Positions 8,240 to 15,663 of a stretch of DNA of 36,574 nucleotides are shown here, in pieces. The first letter of the stretch is position 1, and each line of letters starts with the position of its first letter. The notes under the pieces are model-generated. The model was not told where the DNA came from and made no database searches. It worked only from the letters and a program-made list of their open reading frames with translations. A program made the position numbers and the translations under genes. Origin of the DNA: Candidatus Aminicenantota bacterium (GTDB taxonomy: Bacteria; Acidobacteriota; Aminicenantia; Aminicenantales; UBA4085); assembly GCA_022866045.1 (NCBI GenBank), contig JALHTW010000105.1, forward strand, positions 1-36,574, read 5' to 3'.

Positions 8240-9403
8240 ATGAACATGAAAAAGATCGTCTCCGGCGCGATGGCTGCGGTCTTCATCCTGGCCTTGATTC
8301 TGGGCCTTCCGGCGTGCAAAAAGGAGCCGCCGGCGCGGGCCGAATCTACTCCAACGAAAGGACTTCCGCACATGAACGTAACAAAAGAGCCCTTCGGCAA
8401 TCTGGCTGACGGCACCGCGGTCGAACTCTACACGTTGACCAATGACAAAGGCTTCAGAGCGCGCCTCATGACCTACGGCGCGACGCTGGTTTCGCTCGAC
8501 GTGCCTGATAAGAACGGAGAGCCTGCCGACATCGTTCTCGGTTATGATAATTTAGACGGCTATGTGAAAAATAGTCCCTACTTCGGCTCGATCGTCGGCC
8601 GCTACGGCAACCGGATCGCTAAAGGCAGGTTCACACTCAACGGCGTCACGCACAAGCTGGCCACGAACAACGGCGAGAATCACCTCCATGGCGGCCTCAA
8701 GGGATTCGATAAGGTCGTCTGGAAGGCCATTCCGGTCAAGGAAGACAACGGTGTCGGGATGAAATTCGCCTACCTCAGCAAAGACGGCGAGGAAGGATAT
8801 CCCGGCAACCTCAATGCCACAGTCATCTACACGCTCACGAACGACAACGAGCTCAGGATCAGCTATGAAGTGACGACGGACAAAGCGACGCCCGTCAACC
8901 TGACCCACCACAGCTATTTCAACCTGGCCGGACAGGGCAACGGCGACATCCTCGGCCACGAGCTCATGCTCAGCGCCGACAAATACACGCCCGTGGATAA
9001 AGGGCTCATCCAGACCGGGGAGCTGGCTCCGGTCAAGGGCACGGCCATGGATTTCACGGCGCCCACGGCGATCGGCTCGCGAATCGCGCAAGTCGAAGGC
9101 GGTTACGACCATAATTTTGTCTTGAGCAAGGGGGAGACGGCGATGGGCTTGGCGGCGAGGGTGTTTGAGCCGAGGAGCGGACGGATCATGGAAATCTACA
9201 CGACTGAGCCGGGAATCCAGTTCTACAGCGGCAACTTCCTGGATGGAACGATCACCGGAAAATCAGGCAAGGTCTACCCGAAGCATTCCGGGTTCTGCCT
9301 GGAGACGCAGCATTTTCCCGATTCGCCGAATAAGCTGAATTTTCCTTCGACGATCCTTGAGCCGGGGCGGATCTACAAGAGCTTGACGATCCACAAGTTC
9401 TAA
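8240..9403 (+). CDS. galM: Aldose 1-epimerase (galactose mutarotase family), lipoprotein
   Basis: Interconverts alpha and beta anomers of aldoses such as galactose or glucose. The start at 8240 is chosen because AAGGAGGAGGG ends 4 bases before it; an in-frame ATG at 8216 has no such site. From 8240 the protein (387 residues) carries a lipoprotein signal with lipobox GLPAC and Cys26, so it should be anchored in the envelope rather than cytoplasmic like E. coli GalM. Family active-site residues are present: His148 in ENHLHGG, His224 in HHSYFNL (catalytic acid), Asp290 in GGYDHNF, and Glu355 in LETQHF (catalytic base). An exported mutarotase fits a role beside exported glycosidases. The opposite-strand methyltransferase gene ends 5 bases beyond its stop. 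Confidence 0.93.
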   Translation: MNMKKIVSGAMAAVFILALILGLPACKKEPPARAESTPTKGLPHMNVTKEPFGNLADGTAVELYTLTNDKGFRARLMTYGATLVSLDVPDKNGEPADIVLGYDNLDGYVKNSPYFGSIVGRYGNRIAKGRFTLNGVTHKLATNNGENHLHGGLKGFDKVVWKAIPVKEDNGVGMKFAYLSKDGEEGYPGNLNATVIYTLTNDNELRISYEVTTDKATPVNLTHHSYFNLAGQGNGDILGHELMLSADKYTPVDKGLIQTGELAPVKGTAMDFTAPTAIGSRIAQVEGGYDHNFVLSKGETAMGLAARVFEPRSGRIMEIYTTEPGIQFYSGNFLDGTITGKSGKVYPKHSGFCLETQHFPDSPNKLNFPSTILEPGRIYKSLTIHKF

Positions 9404-9408
9404 AAGAG

Positions 9409-10263
9409 TTATTTGATGATCCATAGATGGAGGGGGTACTCGTTGCCGTCTTCCCCCAGGACGAGTTCGGTGCGGTCCGGCTTCCAGCTGCCCATGCTGA
9501 AATAGCTCGAAACGACGCGGGCTCCGGGCTTGAGCGTCTTTTGGAGGAGCGGACGAAGGGCCAGGTTCATGTCTTGGCTGAGGAACAGCAAGACGACGTC
9601 CGCGTCCGAGAGGTCCTTGATATCGAGGACATCACCCTGGCGGAACTCCACTTTGTCCGCCACTCCCGCGGCCTGGGCATTTTCCTTGCTCTGCTTGATG
9701 CGTTCAGGATCGAGGTCGATGCCCACACCTCGCTTGGCCCCGTACATACCCACGGCGCCGATGACCAGCCGGCCGTCGCCGCAGCCGAGGTCATAAACCG
9801 TATCCTTCGGACCGACGCGTCCGAGCTTCAGCATCGCCTCGACGATGTCCGGAGGCGTGGAAAGATAACTAATGAAAATCCTGTCCGGCTGACGCGCGTC
9901 TTCTTTGCCGAGGTCCACGACGATATCCACACCGCCCGCTAAGCTCACTTTGCGCGTTCGCGTGATCAGCGTATAGTTGTTCGGCCGGATGGTCGCAACC
10001 AGCTCGATCGAGTCTTTTCCGGCGGGGAGAATCATGTCCTCCGGGATTTTGAAGATCCTCTCAAACCCGGGCTTATCCAGCTTTTTTCCATCTATCTTGA
10101 GCTCGGCGCTATACGAGGGCATGATGACTTTAAGGGTTTTTAGGCGAGTCTTGTTCGGTCCGCCGGTTTGACGCCCCCAGGCCGGACACAGAGCTAAGGC
10201 CAAGGCCAGGGCTGCAAGAGCCAAGTTCATTCGGCAATTGATACGCGCGCGCATGGCCGTCAT
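9409..10263 (-). CDS. Exported class I SAM-methyltransferase-fold protein with TIGR03000-like N-terminal domain
   Basis: A 284-residue protein with three parts. Residues 1-30 form a Sec-type signal (long Leu/Ala stretch ending near CPAWG). Residues about 40-120 form a small beta-rich domain (VIMPSYSAELKIDGKKLDKP) like the TIGR03000 domain known from planctomycetes. Residues about 130-284 form a Rossmann methyltransferase: motif I DLGCGDGRL at 158-166, acidic GIDLDPE in the 180s, GDVLD near 210. The methyltransferase part resembles the FAM173/ATPSC-lysine methyltransferase group. Export is odd because SAM is not known to be available outside the cytoplasm. The signal may instead be an N-terminal membrane anchor, or the domain may have another role. 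Start is at the first ATG, preceded closely by GGAG. Confidence 0.83.
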   Translation of the reverse strand: MTAMRARINCRMNLALAALALALALCPAWGRQTGGPNKTRLKTLKVIMPSYSAELKIDGKKLDKPGFERIFKIPEDMILPAGKDSIELVATIRPNNYTLITRTRKVSLAGGVDIVVDLGKEDARQPDRIFISYLSTPPDIVEAMLKLGRVGPKDTVYDLGCGDGRLVIGAVGMYGAKRGVGIDLDPERIKQSKENAQAAGVADKVEFRQGDVLDIKDLSDADVVLLFLSQDMNLALRPLLQKTLKPGARVVSSYFSMGSWKPDRTELVLGEDGNEYPLHLWIIK

Positions 10264-10322
10264 CCGCTCCGTATTGACTTTAATACATTTCTCTCATTAT
10301 AGTAAAGCCAAAAACTGAAGCC

Positions 10323-10466
10323 GATGTCTCCTTGATGGCCGGCACGGAGGCCGACATCGTCGCCGTGGCCGGTGATCCCCTGAAGGACATCACGGCCCTC
10401 CGCCGGGTGATGTTCGTGATGAAGGGGGGAAAGATCTATAAGAATATCAGCCTTGAAGCGAAATAA
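10323..10466 (+). pseudogene. Amidohydrolase gene relic (C-terminal end only)
   Basis: The + strand reads in frame through [17 protein letters not shown], then [17 protein letters not shown], to a TAA at 10464-10466. This is the closing signature of imidazolonepropionase-like or prolidase-like amidohydrolases (ADIVA.DG.PL.DI followed by V.FVMK.GK.Y). No metal-binding HxH or other catalytic part exists upstream; the frame degrades into the promoter region of the opposite-strand methyltransferase gene. I read it as the remnant left by a deletion of the rest of the gene. Such amidohydrolases are usually exported peptidases or dipeptidases in peptide-degrading bacteria, which fits the neighbouring M24 peptidase. 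Confidence 0.7.
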
Positions 10467-10492
10467 CTGAGAATATTCGGGAACTTGTTATT

Positions 10493-11848
10493 CTATTTCT
10501 TTTTCATAAAGGCTTCGATCTCGGCGATCTCGCGCGGAAGGCCGGGCGTTAGGTTCTCGCACCCGGTCTCGGTGATCACGACCGTGTCTTCGACGCGCAC
10601 GCCCAGGTCCTCCTTCGCGAAGACCGCGTAGATGTCGCAGGCGAAGACCATCCCCGGCTTGAGCGGACCCCTCGGCCCGGCGCTCACGTCGTGAACGGCC
10701 ATTCCCACGTTGTGGCTGATGCCGACCTGCATCGTCCGGATCTTAAAGAGGTCCTTATTGATGTCGAATCCCCTTTTCATGAGAATCTCGTTCACCTGAG
10801 GCTGAACGTCCCGGGAAGTGATCCCCGGCCTGTAAACCGCCCGGCAGGCTTTTTGGATAGCCTGGCAGGCCTCGTAGACCTCGCGCTGGCGCGGGGTGAA
10901 TTTGCCGTTGGCCGGGTACGAGGCCGAAATGTCCACGACATAATAATTGTAATTCGGCCCCGCGTCCACGACGATGAAATCCCCGTCCTTGAGGATCCGG
11001 TCGTGCTTGTAGTAGTGGAGGTAGGGGTGGTTTTCGGCCGAGCTGATGATGACGTTGTAGGCGATGTCGCGCCCGCCCGCTTTCTTCGAGATGTAATCGA
11101 AGGCGGCGGACATTTCGTATTCCGGGACACCGACCTTGGTCGCCTTCATCATCGCCAGGTGCGCTTCGACGCCGATCCGGCCGACTTTGCGCAGAAGATC
11201 GATTTCCGCCGGAGACTTGATCGACCGCAGGTCCCAGATCATCGGAGCGCAATCTTTTACGACGGCCTGCGGGAAGCGGTCCTTGAGGTTTTTGACGAAC
11301 TGGAGCTCGCGGGTCAACCGGCCGTCCCAGAGGTTGAAGGTCATGGCGTTCTGGAGAAGGCCGAACTTCTCGGACGAACATTCGCGGCTGAGCTCTTCAG
11401 GCTTGAAAGACGTGTATAGGACATAGTCCTGGCCGGCGAGCCGGGAGAGGGCGGCGGTGAACTGGTCGATGGGGGAGACCCGTTCGATCCCCGTCACGTC
11501 TTTAGCGTTTCTGACCAATTCCAGGCCGATGCCGTCGTTGCGCGCCGCGCTTTCCGAGATCGTGAAGAAGAGTGTCGTCGTCTTCTGCTTGCCGTCGATG
11601 ATCAGCATGGCATTGGGGATCTCGACGTCGCTAAAATACATGAAGTCGTTGTTCTGGAAGAACTCGTTGTAGCCTGTCGGTGGCAGGGCGCCGAGAATGA
11701 TCGCCGCTCCGTCCGGGATCGCCTCCATGAGCTTCTGGCGGCGGGCGGCGAACTCGGACTTGTCGAAAAGAAGCAGCCCGGCCGAGAAGGCGGAAGAAGC
11801 GAGGAGAAAGAAAAGAAATAGAACAAAGAGGTACCGATCTTTTTTCAT
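10493..11848 (-). CDS. Secreted M24-family metallopeptidase (Xaa-Pro aminopeptidase / PepP-like)
   Basis: Aminopeptidase P-type enzyme that would remove N-terminal residues preceding proline. The start at 11848 is preferred to the upstream ATG at 11947: GGAGG lies 7 bases before it and the protein then begins with a clear signal peptide (MKKDRYLFVLFLFFLLASSAFS). The mature protein has an N-terminal AMP_N-like domain (GAAIILGALPPTGYNEFFQNNDFMYF region) and the pita-bread catalytic domain. Metal ligands expected in M24B are Asp295 (VVDAG), Asp306 (VVDISA), His379 (SHNVGM), Asp405 (FACDIYA; Glu in textbook PepP) and Glu420 (RVEDTVV). His residues in ENHPYLHYYKHD match the substrate-binding His region. 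Length is 451 residues. It lies 79 bases after the anSME gene on the same strand and may be cotranscribed. Confidence 0.92.
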   Translation of the reverse strand: MKKDRYLFVLFLFFLLASSAFSAGLLLFDKSEFAARRQKLMEAIPDGAAIILGALPPTGYNEFFQNNDFMYFSDVEIPNAMLIIDGKQKTTTLFFTISESAARNDGIGLELVRNAKDVTGIERVSPIDQFTAALSRLAGQDYVLYTSFKPEELSRECSSEKFGLLQNAMTFNLWDGRLTRELQFVKNLKDRFPQAVVKDCAPMIWDLRSIKSPAEIDLLRKVGRIGVEAHLAMMKATKVGVPEYEMSAAFDYISKKAGGRDIAYNVIISSAENHPYLHYYKHDRILKDGDFIVVDAGPNYNYYVVDISASYPANGKFTPRQREVYEACQAIQKACRAVYRPGITSRDVQPQVNEILMKRGFDINKDLFKIRTMQVGISHNVGMAVHDVSAGPRGPLKPGMVFACDIYAVFAKEDLGVRVEDTVVITETGCENLTPGLPREIAEIEAFMKKK

Positions 11849-11927
11849 GGATAGCCTCCATAATTCCCTTTTCTCCCCTTCGGCAGGGGGGACGGGGGAT
11901 TGATTTATCGGGTCATTGTCAAGCTTT

Positions 11928-13109
11928 TTAGCCTTGCGATCGCGCATTTTTCTTCTTCCACTCCTTCGCCAGTTTTTTCATCCGTGCCTCGGCGTGAGGG
12001 AAAAACATCTTGGAGGCTCGGCAGAAGTGATTGAGCCCTCGATCGCGCGGGTCGCGGAGCCGGTCTTTCGTGCAGCCCCCGCGGCAGTTGGAGAGCCATT
12101 CGCAGGCTTTGCACACGTCATGAAGGTCCGCCTTCATCCGGCCGAATTCGTTCTGCCGGGCGGAATTTAGCATATGGATGAGTTTTCCTTCCATGACGTT
12201 GCCAAGCTTCCAGGGCTCCTCGACGAAGAAATCGCAGGCATAGACATCGCCGTTGTGCTCGACGACGAGGTACGTCCCGCATTCGGCGAGCAGGTCGCAC
12301 TCGGGCGGCTCCTTGTCCACGTAGCGGTAAAAAAGGGAGTCGAAGGTGCGGATGAATGTCGTCGGCTCTCCGTCGTTAAAATCGGCGAGCCACAGGTCAA
12401 AAACCGCGCAAAGGAATTTTCCGTAATCTTCCGCTGAGGCGGAAAACGGCGCCGCCTGCCCGGGGTCTTGCGGATCCGTTTCGACACAGGGGATGAACTG
12501 GATGTGGTTCAGGCCTAACGATTTGTGGAATTCATAGATTTCTTGAGGAAAACGGGCCGAGTAATCGTTGACGACGACCAGGGCGTTGACGGCGACTTCC
12601 GAGTCGAGAAGGAGCTTCGCGGCGTCCACGATCTTCTGCCACGTCTTTTGACCGCCCGCAAGATGCCGATAACGGTCATGGATATGCTCGGGACCGTCGA
12701 GCGACAGCCCGACCAAAAAATGATATTTTCTGAGAAACGCCGCCCATTGTTCATCGATCAAAAGTCCGTTTGTCTGCAGTCCGTTCCCGACGCTTTTCCC
12801 TTTGCCGGAGCGGATCTGGAGCTCGACCGCCGTCTCAAAAAAATCCAGCCCCATGAGCGTCGGCTCCCCGCCCTGCCAGCCGATCGAAACGGCGGGGATC
12901 GGCTGGTCAAAGACCTGCCGCATGGTCTCTTCGAGAACCGGTTCGCGCATCCGGTGGACATTCGGACCGGGGAAGAGGGCCTCCTTCTCCCGATAAAAGC
13001 AATATGTGCAGGCCATGTTGCAGTCCGGCCCAGCCGGCTTAATGAGGAGGGAATTCAGATGTTTTTTCTGATGGAGGACTCTTTTCTTCATCTGCCCGAA
13101 GTATTTCAT
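11928..13109 (-). CDS. Anaerobic sulfatase-maturating enzyme-type radical SAM/SPASM protein
   Basis: A 393-residue radical SAM enzyme of the anSME type, which oxidises an active-site Cys or Ser of type I sulfatases to formylglycine without oxygen. The first cluster is held by CNMACTYC (Cys30, Cys34, Cys37). Other family marks are GWQGGEPTLMGLDFF, GNGLQTNGLLID, LVGLSLDGPEHIHDRYR and NGDVYACDFFV. The C-terminal SPASM region has the expected auxiliary-cluster Cys pattern, CKACEWLSNCRGGCTKD followed by FCRAS. No sulfatase gene lies in this window, so its clients are elsewhere. The first ATG has no clear Shine-Dalgarno site, and Met7 is an alternative start. Formylglycine formation is the best family-based guess; other SPASM peptide modifications are possible. 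Confidence 0.9.
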   Translation of the reverse strand: MKYFGQMKKRVLHQKKHLNSLLIKPAGPDCNMACTYCFYREKEALFPGPNVHRMREPVLEETMRQVFDQPIPAVSIGWQGGEPTLMGLDFFETAVELQIRSGKGKSVGNGLQTNGLLIDEQWAAFLRKYHFLVGLSLDGPEHIHDRYRHLAGGQKTWQKIVDAAKLLLDSEVAVNALVVVNDYSARFPQEIYEFHKSLGLNHIQFIPCVETDPQDPGQAAPFSASAEDYGKFLCAVFDLWLADFNDGEPTTFIRTFDSLFYRYVDKEPPECDLLAECGTYLVVEHNGDVYACDFFVEEPWKLGNVMEGKLIHMLNSARQNEFGRMKADLHDVCKACEWLSNCRGGCTKDRLRDPRDRGLNHFCRASKMFFPHAEARMKKLAKEWKKKNARSQG

Positions 13110-13133
13110 ACCAGATTTCGCTGCAAATTTCAG

Positions 13134-13332
13134 CTAATATCAACGCATTAATTAAAATGACATCTCCGTTCGGGCGGCGCTTTGGCCGCCCGCAGCCCCC
13201 GGGCCCCGGGGAACCAGTCCCGTCGGTTCCCCCCGTCGGAAAAGCCGACGGGTCCCCCCTCCGCTACGGGGGCTTGAGGGCGGCCTAAGTGCCGCCCATA
13301 CATTGTCACTTTATTTATTGCGTTTGCATTAG
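13134..13332. repeat. Foldable intergenic element with imperfect inverted ends
   Basis: This 199-base stretch upstream of the anSME gene begins at 13134 with CTAATATCAACGC and ends at 13332 with GCGTTTGCATTAG. About 23 of the outer 29 bases of the two ends are complementary. Inside are hairpins GGGCGGC/GCCGCCC (13172-13191), CCGTCGG/CCGACGG in the middle, and a second GGGCGGC/GCCGCCC pair (13278-13297). AGCCCCC at 13194-13200 can also pair with GGGGGCT at 13268-13274. AT-rich ends around a GC-rich folded core suggest a small non-autonomous mobile element or a structured RNA. No second copy and no clear target duplication were seen in the window. Confidence 0.5.
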
Positions 13333-13358
13333 ATTGAGCGGGAATGAAGATTTTCATT

Positions 13359-13481
13359 TATAATATTAGCCTCCCAGTCAAGTAAGGGGGATTAAATTAG
13401 GCAGGAGGAAAGATTCTATTATAATATTAATCCCCCTACCCCCCTAGTCAATTAGGGGGGATTAAAAGGTATGGAGGAAGG
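13359..13481 (+). promoter_or_regulatory. Tandemly duplicated leader (TATAAT, G-rich block, SD) before the S9 peptidase gene
   Basis: Two successive units share the same order of parts. TATAATATTA occurs at 13359-13368 and 13420-13429. A block AGTCA...GGGGGATTAAA occurs at 13376-13396 and 13446-13466 (19 of 21 identical). GGAGGAA occurs after each, and the second copy is the ribosome binding site of the gene at 13484. The second unit also has a perfect hairpin CCCCCCTA/TAGGGGGG (13439-13460) just before the ribosome site. The TATAAT boxes may be promoter -10 elements; no good -35 is visible. Confidence 0.5.
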
Positions 13482-13483
13482 GA

Positions 13484-15511
13484 ATGAAAAAACATCTTGC
13501 TTCAGTTCGTGTCGTTGTTCTCCTTATCGGTGTCGTCTTTATCGGGTTCTCGCTGGCCGCCGAAAAGCCCTTTAAGCTGCTCGAGACCGAAACGTATTTC
13601 GAGATGGAATCCGTCGGCGCCCCCCAGATCTCGCCGGATGGCCAATTCATCATATTCACGCGCGGCTGGGTGGACAAGATCAATGATCAATCGCGGTCGA
13701 ACGTCTGGATCGCGGACATCGACGGCAAACGGATCCGGGAACTGACGCATGGCAACTGGCGCGACTCTTCGCCGGTCTGGTCGCCCGACGGAAAGAAGAT
13801 CGCCTTCCTGTCGGAAAGGGACCAGACGACGCAGATCCATGTCATGTGGCTGGACACGGGCGATGTGGCCCAGCTCACGCATATCGAGCGGGCGCCGGGC
13901 GGCCTCGTTTGGTCACCGGATGGCAAGTGGCTTGCCTATACGGCATTTGTCCCGGACGAGAAGCCGATCCTGAACGTAAAGCTACCGAAGCGGCCTGAGG
14001 GCGCCAAGTGGGCCGCTCCTGCCGTGCTCGTGGACCGGCTGGCGTGGCGCTCCGACGGCCGGGGGCCGCTGCCCAGAGGCTATACGCATATTTATGTCAT
14101 TGACGCAGAGCTGGGAGGGACGCCTCGTCCGATCACGTCGGGCGATTACAATCACAATGATCCGCACTGGTCAGCCGACGGCAAGACTATCTTTTTCAGC
14201 GCCATCCGTAAGCCCGACGCCGAATACACTTGGGGTGATTCGGAGATCTACGCGGTGGACCTGAAGACGCTCGAAGTCAAAGCCCTCACCGACAGAAAAG
14301 GACCGGATGGAAGCCCGCGCGTGTCTCCGGACGGCAAATGGATCGCTTATTCCGGATTTGAGGATAAGAATTACACGAGCCATCTTTCGAGCGTGTCTGT
14401 GATGGATTCAAATGGCGGGTCCAAGAAACTCCTCGCCGGGAATCTGCCCAGTTCGCCAGGAAACATCATCTGGGCAGCCGACAATTCCGGCCTTTATTAT
14501 CAGATGGAGGAAAGGGGAGAGAATAATCTGTATTTTGTCTCTCTCGCGGGCGCCGTCAAAAAGGTGACAAAGGGCGCGCACGTCCTTTCCGGAGTCTCCA
14601 TCGCTAAAAACGGCCAGGCCGCGGCAACGATCTCAACGCCGTATCGTCCCGGCTATCTTGTCACCTTCAACCTGCTCAAGCCCGAGGCCGCAAAAGAGCT
14701 CGTCGATGTCAACGCCGACGTTTTGGCCGAGGTCAAGCTCGGTGAGATCGAAGAGTTAAAATTCTATGCGCCCGACGGCCTCGGTCTTCAGGGGTGGCTG
14801 ATCAAGCCGGCCGAATTCGATCCGGCCAAGAAATATCCTATGCTTCTCTATATCCATGGCGGTCCCTGGTCGATGTATTCGGTCGCCTTCAACTGGGATT
14901 GGCAAAACTTTGCTGCGAACGGCTATGCCGTCCTGTTCATGAACCCACGCGGGAGCACGGGCTACGGCCAGGATTTCGTCAACGGCATCCAATTCTCCTA
15001 TCCGGGGAAAGACTATGACGACCTGATGGCTGGGGTGGATGCGGCCTTGACCAAAGGCTTCATCGACAAGGACAATTTATTCGTCTGCGGCGGGAGCGGC
15101 GGCGGGATTCTCACGGCCTGGATCGTGGGGCATACGAACCGGTTCCGGGCCGCGGTTTCGATGCGGCCGGTCATCAACTGGCATTCTTTCGTCGGAATCA
15201 CGGATGGGCCAAGCTGGTATAGGCAGTTCAGAAAATATCCGTGGGAAGACCCGCTGGAATACGCCCTCCGCTCGCCGCTGAATTATGTCGCCAACGTGAC
15301 GACGCCGACCATGGTCATGACCGGAGAAGCCGACCTGCGGACGCCGATCGCCCAGAGCGAGGAATTCTATCGCGCCCTGAAATTGCTCAAAAAGGAGACG
15401 CTCCTCGTCAGGATGCCCGAGGAATACCACGGCTGGCGCCGGCCTTCACACAGACTCCTGCAGCAGGCGTACCTCATGGCCTGGTTTGAGAAATACAGGG
15501 TGAAAAAATAA
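13484..15511 (+). CDS. Secreted S9-family prolyl oligopeptidase / acylaminoacyl-peptidase
   Basis: A 675-residue serine peptidase with a signal peptide (residues 1-23), an N-terminal beta-propeller (about 40-410) containing PD40/WD-like blades such as QISPDGQFIIFTRG, PVWSPDGKKIAF and LVWSPDGKWLAYT, and a C-terminal alpha/beta hydrolase domain (about 430-675). The catalytic triad is visible: Ser538 in CGGSGGG, Asp617 in MTGEADLRTPIAQ, His649 in EEYHGW. The oxyanion-side motif YIHGGPWS precedes it. The family cleaves short peptides, after Pro or from the N-terminus. GGAGG 6 bases before the ATG fixes the start. Export makes it a periplasmic or extracellular peptide-trimming enzyme, in line with the neighbouring GGT-like and M24 peptidases. 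Confidence 0.95.
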   Translation: MKKHLASVRVVVLLIGVVFIGFSLAAEKPFKLLETETYFEMESVGAPQISPDGQFIIFTRGWVDKINDQSRSNVWIADIDGKRIRELTHGNWRDSSPVWSPDGKKIAFLSERDQTTQIHVMWLDTGDVAQLTHIERAPGGLVWSPDGKWLAYTAFVPDEKPILNVKLPKRPEGAKWAAPAVLVDRLAWRSDGRGPLPRGYTHIYVIDAELGGTPRPITSGDYNHNDPHWSADGKTIFFSAIRKPDAEYTWGDSEIYAVDLKTLEVKALTDRKGPDGSPRVSPDGKWIAYSGFEDKNYTSHLSSVSVMDSNGGSKKLLAGNLPSSPGNIIWAADNSGLYYQMEERGENNLYFVSLAGAVKKVTKGAHVLSGVSIAKNGQAAATISTPYRPGYLVTFNLLKPEAAKELVDVNADVLAEVKLGEIEELKFYAPDGLGLQGWLIKPAEFDPAKKYPMLLYIHGGPWSMYSVAFNWDWQNFAANGYAVLFMNPRGSTGYGQDFVNGIQFSYPGKDYDDLMAGVDAALTKGFIDKDNLFVCGGSGGGILTAWIVGHTNRFRAAVSMRPVINWHSFVGITDGPSWYRQFRKYPWEDPLEYALRSPLNYVANVTTPTMVMTGEADLRTPIAQSEEFYRALKLLKKETLLVRMPEEYHGWRRPSHRLLQQAYLMAWFEKYRVKK

Positions 15512-15637
15512 CAAGAAAGCTTCGGAAGGGGACTCGCGGGCACTCCATTTTTTTTGGCGGAGATGAACTCGCTTCAAGACGCGCTCAGACATCATCACCG
15601 GCGGAGCAACATCCCCTTTCTAAGGCTTTCTTTTATT
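15507..15637. repeat. Inverted repeat between S9 and GGT-family genes
   Basis: The left arm, starting at the S9 stop codon (15507-15532, AATAACAAGAAAGC then TTCGGAAGGGGA), is complementary with a few mismatches and single-base gaps to the right arm at 15612-15637 (TCCCCTTTC then TAAGGCTTTCTTTTATT). About 80 bases including a T8 run lie between. It may be a MITE-like remnant or a long-range RNA stem; no target duplication was found. Confidence 0.4.
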
Positions 15638-15663
15638 AGAAGAGATCAAAGGGAGGTTAGGAA

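Noticed and set aside
11849-11947. 33-residue N-terminal extension of the M24 peptidase
   Set aside because: It would overlap the anSME 3' end, lacks a ribosome site and would bury the signal peptide that begins at the 11848 start.
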